Source: JAHKLT01 sp046197865
Lineage (GTDB): Archaea > Methanobacteriota > Methanobacteria > Methanobacteriales > Methanobacteriaceae
Length of the DNA: 64,000 nucleotides
Direction: 5' to 3'
Assembly: GCF_046197865.1 (NCBI RefSeq)
Contig: NZ_CP166990.1
Location: 1,798,001 to 1,862,000 of the forward strand
Shown: piece by piece, positions 61,676 to 64,000 of the stretch
How positions within the stretch are numbered: the stretch's first letter is position 1
Layout of the letters: each line of letters begins with the position of its first letter
Made by a program: the position numbers and the translations under genes
The notes under the pieces: model-generated
Told to the model about the DNA's origin: nothing
The model's input: only the letters and a program-made list of their open reading frames with translations
Database searches by the model: none

Positions 61676-63448
61676 CTAACTAAACTCTAAGTTCATTTTT
61701 TCATCTTCAGAAGCTTTTTCTGCTGCTTCAATGTATGCATCACATACATAATCAGTATCTCCATCCATAACAACTTTTCCTTTATCTAACCAGATTACCC
61801 TATTACATAATTCTCTGATTTTAGCTGTTGAATGTGATACAAGTAAAACTGTAGTTCCAGAACCCATCATTTCTTTAAGTTTATCTCCACTTTTCTTTTG
61901 GAATCTAACATCTCCTACAGAAAGAATTTCATCTAAAATCAAGATATCTGGTTCAACAATTGTAGCTATTGAAAAACCCAACTTAGCATTCATACCTGAA
62001 GAATAATTTTTAATTGGAGTATCAATAAACTCTCCAAGTTCAGAAAACTCTACAATTTCATCATATTTACTTTCTAAAAATTCTTTAGAATATCCTAAAA
62101 TAGCTCCATTTAAAAATATGTTTTCTCTACCACTATAATTATGATCAAAACCTGCTCCAAGTTCTAAAAGTGGTGCTATTTTTCCTTGTATATCAAGTTC
62201 TCCTTCTGTTGGTTTTAAAACACCTGATAATATTTTAAGTACAGTACTTTTACCTGCACCATTAAAACCAATTATTCCAACTCTTTCACCTTTATTAATT
62301 GTAAATGAAACATCAGTTAATGCTTTAAAATTAGTTTTTGGTTTTAATTCTCTTTTGAGTCCTTTAATAACATATTCTTTTAAATTATCAACTTTTTCTT
62401 GAGCCATTTCAAATTCCATTGAAATATTATTTGTTTTAATGGCTAAATTTTGATTTAAAGCAACGAATTCCTCATCATCTTCTAGTTCTGAGCTCCATTT
62501 ATTCATTGTTTCTTCATATTTATCTTCTTTTGCTTCAAAATTCTCAGAATGTATGTTTACATAAAAGTTTGGAGTGATTTCTGTATTTTCATTAAAAGCA
62601 AATAATTTTTTAAGACCTGGTTTTGTGCATTTAAAAATAAATCTAATTCTAGAAACTCCTTTTCCTCTAACAGATGGATACCAAATTAAATTTTTATCAT
62701 CAAACTCATCTTTAGCTTCAATAAAATCATCCACTTCATCTAATTTATTGACTTTACTAGCTTTATAATAATATTTTTCAATTTCTATTCCATCTGGAAG
62801 GTTAAGTTCTACTTTTTGTTTATCGTTTGAAATTCCATTAACATTTCTAAAAGACAAAGTATATTTAAATGTATCTCCAATAGCTTTTTCTAATGGATTT
62901 TTTTCATGCGGGAAATATTGACTAGTTTCTCCAGATGTTAAAAGATATCTTTTCGTTTCATATTGAACTTTAAGACGAATAAAATCTAAATATAATGTTC
63001 CACTATTGACTTTAGTATTTTCAGGAAAAATAATTTCTACTTTAAAGTCTTCTCCATTAATATCATTAGCAGATAAATCTTCACCTTCAAAAACTAAATT
63101 TCTTTCAGTTGGAAAAATTCCTGCATCAAGGTGAGATTTTTGCTCTAAATATTCACCATTAGCTGAAATTTTAATGATTGGAGCTTCAATTTCAATAGGA
63201 TCTTGAGATTGTTCTCTGTGATAATCATGTTCAATTTGAATATTTTCAATAGCTGCATCAGAAGGAATATTAAAATTAAATTTCTTAACATATATTGGAG
63301 CAGGAGTATTTTCACTAATAGTTAAATCAACACTAGCTAATGATTGCCAGTCATCTAATTTAATATTTTCAAGATTATCCCAACTTTTTTGAGTGTTTTT
63401 TTCCTTTTTTTCATAAACTTCATTTGGATATCTTACTTGAATAGTCAT
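61676..63448 (-). CDS. polysaccharide/teichoic-acid ABC exporter ATPase with N-terminal beta-rich domains
   Basis: 590 residues; RBS AGGTGTTTAA. The C-terminal half (about 335-580) is a Wzt/TagH-type ATPase: Walker A GFNGAGKST (394-402), LLELGAGFDHNYSGRENIFLNG, signature YSSGMNAKL (482-490), Walker B ILILDE (502-507) and switch H539. The N-terminal 330 residues are unusual: a beta domain (about 1-165) resembling archaeal surface-protein modules, then a DUF11-like segment (about 185-300; FKYTLSFRNVNG, VELNLPDGI). No signal peptide or membrane span. Usual Wzt proteins carry their extra glycan-binding domain after the ATPase, not before. It powers export with the permease upstream. Confidence 0.88.
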   Translation of the reverse strand: MTIQVRYPNEVYEKKEKNTQKSWDNLENIKLDDWQSLASVDLTISENTPAPIYVKKFNFNIPSDAAIENIQIEHDYHREQSQDPIEIEAPIIKISANGEYLEQKSHLDAGIFPTERNLVFEGEDLSANDINGEDFKVEIIFPENTKVNSGTLYLDFIRLKVQYETKRYLLTSGETSQYFPHEKNPLEKAIGDTFKYTLSFRNVNGISNDKQKVELNLPDGIEIEKYYYKASKVNKLDEVDDFIEAKDEFDDKNLIWYPSVRGKGVSRIRFIFKCTKPGLKKLFAFNENTEITPNFYVNIHSENFEAKEDKYEETMNKWSSELEDDEEFVALNQNLAIKTNNISMEFEMAQEKVDNLKEYVIKGLKRELKPKTNFKALTDVSFTINKGERVGIIGFNGAGKSTVLKILSGVLKPTEGELDIQGKIAPLLELGAGFDHNYSGRENIFLNGAILGYSKEFLESKYDEIVEFSELGEFIDTPIKNYSSGMNAKLGFSIATIVEPDILILDEILSVGDVRFQKKSGDKLKEMMGSGTTVLLVSHSTAKIRELCNRVIWLDKGKVVMDGDTDYVCDAYIEAAEKASEDEKMNLEFS

Positions 63449-63456
63449 TTAAACAC

Positions 63457-64000
63457 CTATAGGTTAAGTACAAATTTATCTTGATATTTTTTAAATACAA
63501 TAATTCCAATAATTAATGATAAAATAGATGTAATGATTAAAAATATTAAAGGACCAGTTTGAGGGAATGTTCCATTTAATATAACATCTCTGAAACTAGC
63601 TACACCTGAATATAAAGGATTTAATTTAAAAGCTATTAGAAATTGTTCTGGAATAATTTCAATTGGATAAAATAAAGGAGTCATAAAAGAAAGTAACATT
63701 ATTAAAACTCCATATAAATATTTAATATCTGTAAAGAATGTTGTTGCTGTAGCTAAAATTAATCCTACCCCAGTAGTTAATACAAGTACAAAAAATATTG
63801 GTATTGGAGCAAATATTAATGATAAATGGAAAGGTGCTTGAGTTACAATCATCACTAAAACTAAAACTAATAGTGAAATTAAAAAATTAATAAATTCAGA
63901 GCAAATAATTCCAATTGCAAACATATATTTAGGCACATATATCTTTTTAATAATTTCAGCATTCCCTTTTATTGAATTCATAGCTCCTTGTGTGGAATTT
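63457..64000 (-). CDS. ABC-2 exporter permease (Wzm/TagG type), 5' end beyond the window
   Basis: The visible frame continues past the ATG at 63981 to the window edge (reading NSTQGAMNSIKGN), so that Met is internal and the gene is partial; about 181 residues are seen. GNAEIIKKIYVPKYMF is the usual Wzm entry motif. Five or so membrane helices follow (FLISLLVLVLVMIV, IFFVLVLTTGVGLILATATTFF, GVLIMLLSFMTPLFYP). It forms the channel for lipid-linked glycan with the ATPase 8 bp downstream. Confidence 0.92.
   Translation of the reverse strand, partial: NSTQGAMNSIKGNAEIIKKIYVPKYMFAIGIICSEFINFLISLLVLVLVMIVTQAPFHLSLIFAPIPIFFVLVLTTGVGLILATATTFFTDIKYLYGVLIMLLSFMTPLFYPIEIIPEQFLIAFKLNPLYSGVASFRDVILNGTFPQTGPLIFLIITSILSLIIGIIVFKKYQDKFVLNL

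Noticed and set aside
1..64000. CRISPR array
   Set aside because: No regularly spaced identical repeats of 24-40 bp were seen; the only long tandem repeats are coding (adhesin Ig-like domains).
1..64000. rRNA, RNase P RNA, SRP RNA or other tRNA genes
   Set aside because: In this A/T-rich genome stable RNAs stand out as GC-rich islands; the only one seen is tRNA-Met at 5055-5163.

Overview
The window is AT-rich archaeal DNA from a hydrogenotrophic, formate-using methanogen of the order Methanobacteriales, most likely Methanobrevibacter and close to M. smithii. The evidence is a formylmethanofuran dehydrogenase operon (fwd), an fdhCAB formate dehydrogenase operon, HdrA, NrpR, RadA, RPA, class I lysyl-tRNA synthetase, an intron-containing elongator tRNA-Met, and large adhesin-like beta-helix proteins. 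Many genes begin with GGTGAT followed by 3-4 nt and ATG (or TTG). I used that pattern to correct many starts. The species name is inference.

1-5040: one end of an integrated mobile element. All genes read leftward: a tyrosine recombinase, a small possibly RHH-like protein, a 40-residue ORF, a D5/P4-type SF3 helicase, a small zinc-motif protein and a HTH-like protein. Short GTTAC repeats lie beside the helicase gene. 5055-5163: tRNA-Met(CAU) with a 35-nt BHB intron. 5317-10502: aldo-keto reductase plus E1-like protein, then glnA-nrpR with an NrpR operator (GGAA-N6-TTCC). The regulator therefore sits in the operon it probably controls.

10661-23835: one-carbon metabolism. fwdHFGDBAC runs leftward, preceded by two TGTGT-N7-ACACA palindromes; its first gene is a HTH-ferredoxin fusion. 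mobB-moaA (molybdopterin cofactor) runs rightward. fdhC-fdhA-fdhB runs leftward behind a TCATGA-N4-TCATGA operator that recurs in the mobile element. 24055-34209: surface region, with an ExbB/ExbD-like energising trio (MotA/TolQ/ExbB, DUF2149, DUF2162-like) and three adhesin-like proteins.

34419-49222: mixed metabolism. It holds lysS, a radical SAM protein, a yeast-type cytosine deaminase, a coiled-coil protein, thiC, a PfkB kinase, a ModE/LysR-like regulator, a 6-phospho-3-hexuloisomerase, fdhD, a FecBCD-type ABC importer followed by an FmdE protein (plausibly Mo/W supply for the MGD enzymes), and an ASKHA reductive activase-like protein. 49366-55936: hdrA, an AEC carrier, and the rpa-radA operon. 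56245-64000: a cell-surface glycan locus with a polyprenyl-phosphate sugar transferase, three family-2 glycosyltransferases, a CDP-glycerol glycerophosphotransferase-like protein, and an ABC exporter. The exporter ATPase carries an unusual N-terminal beta-rich half, and its permease runs off the right edge.
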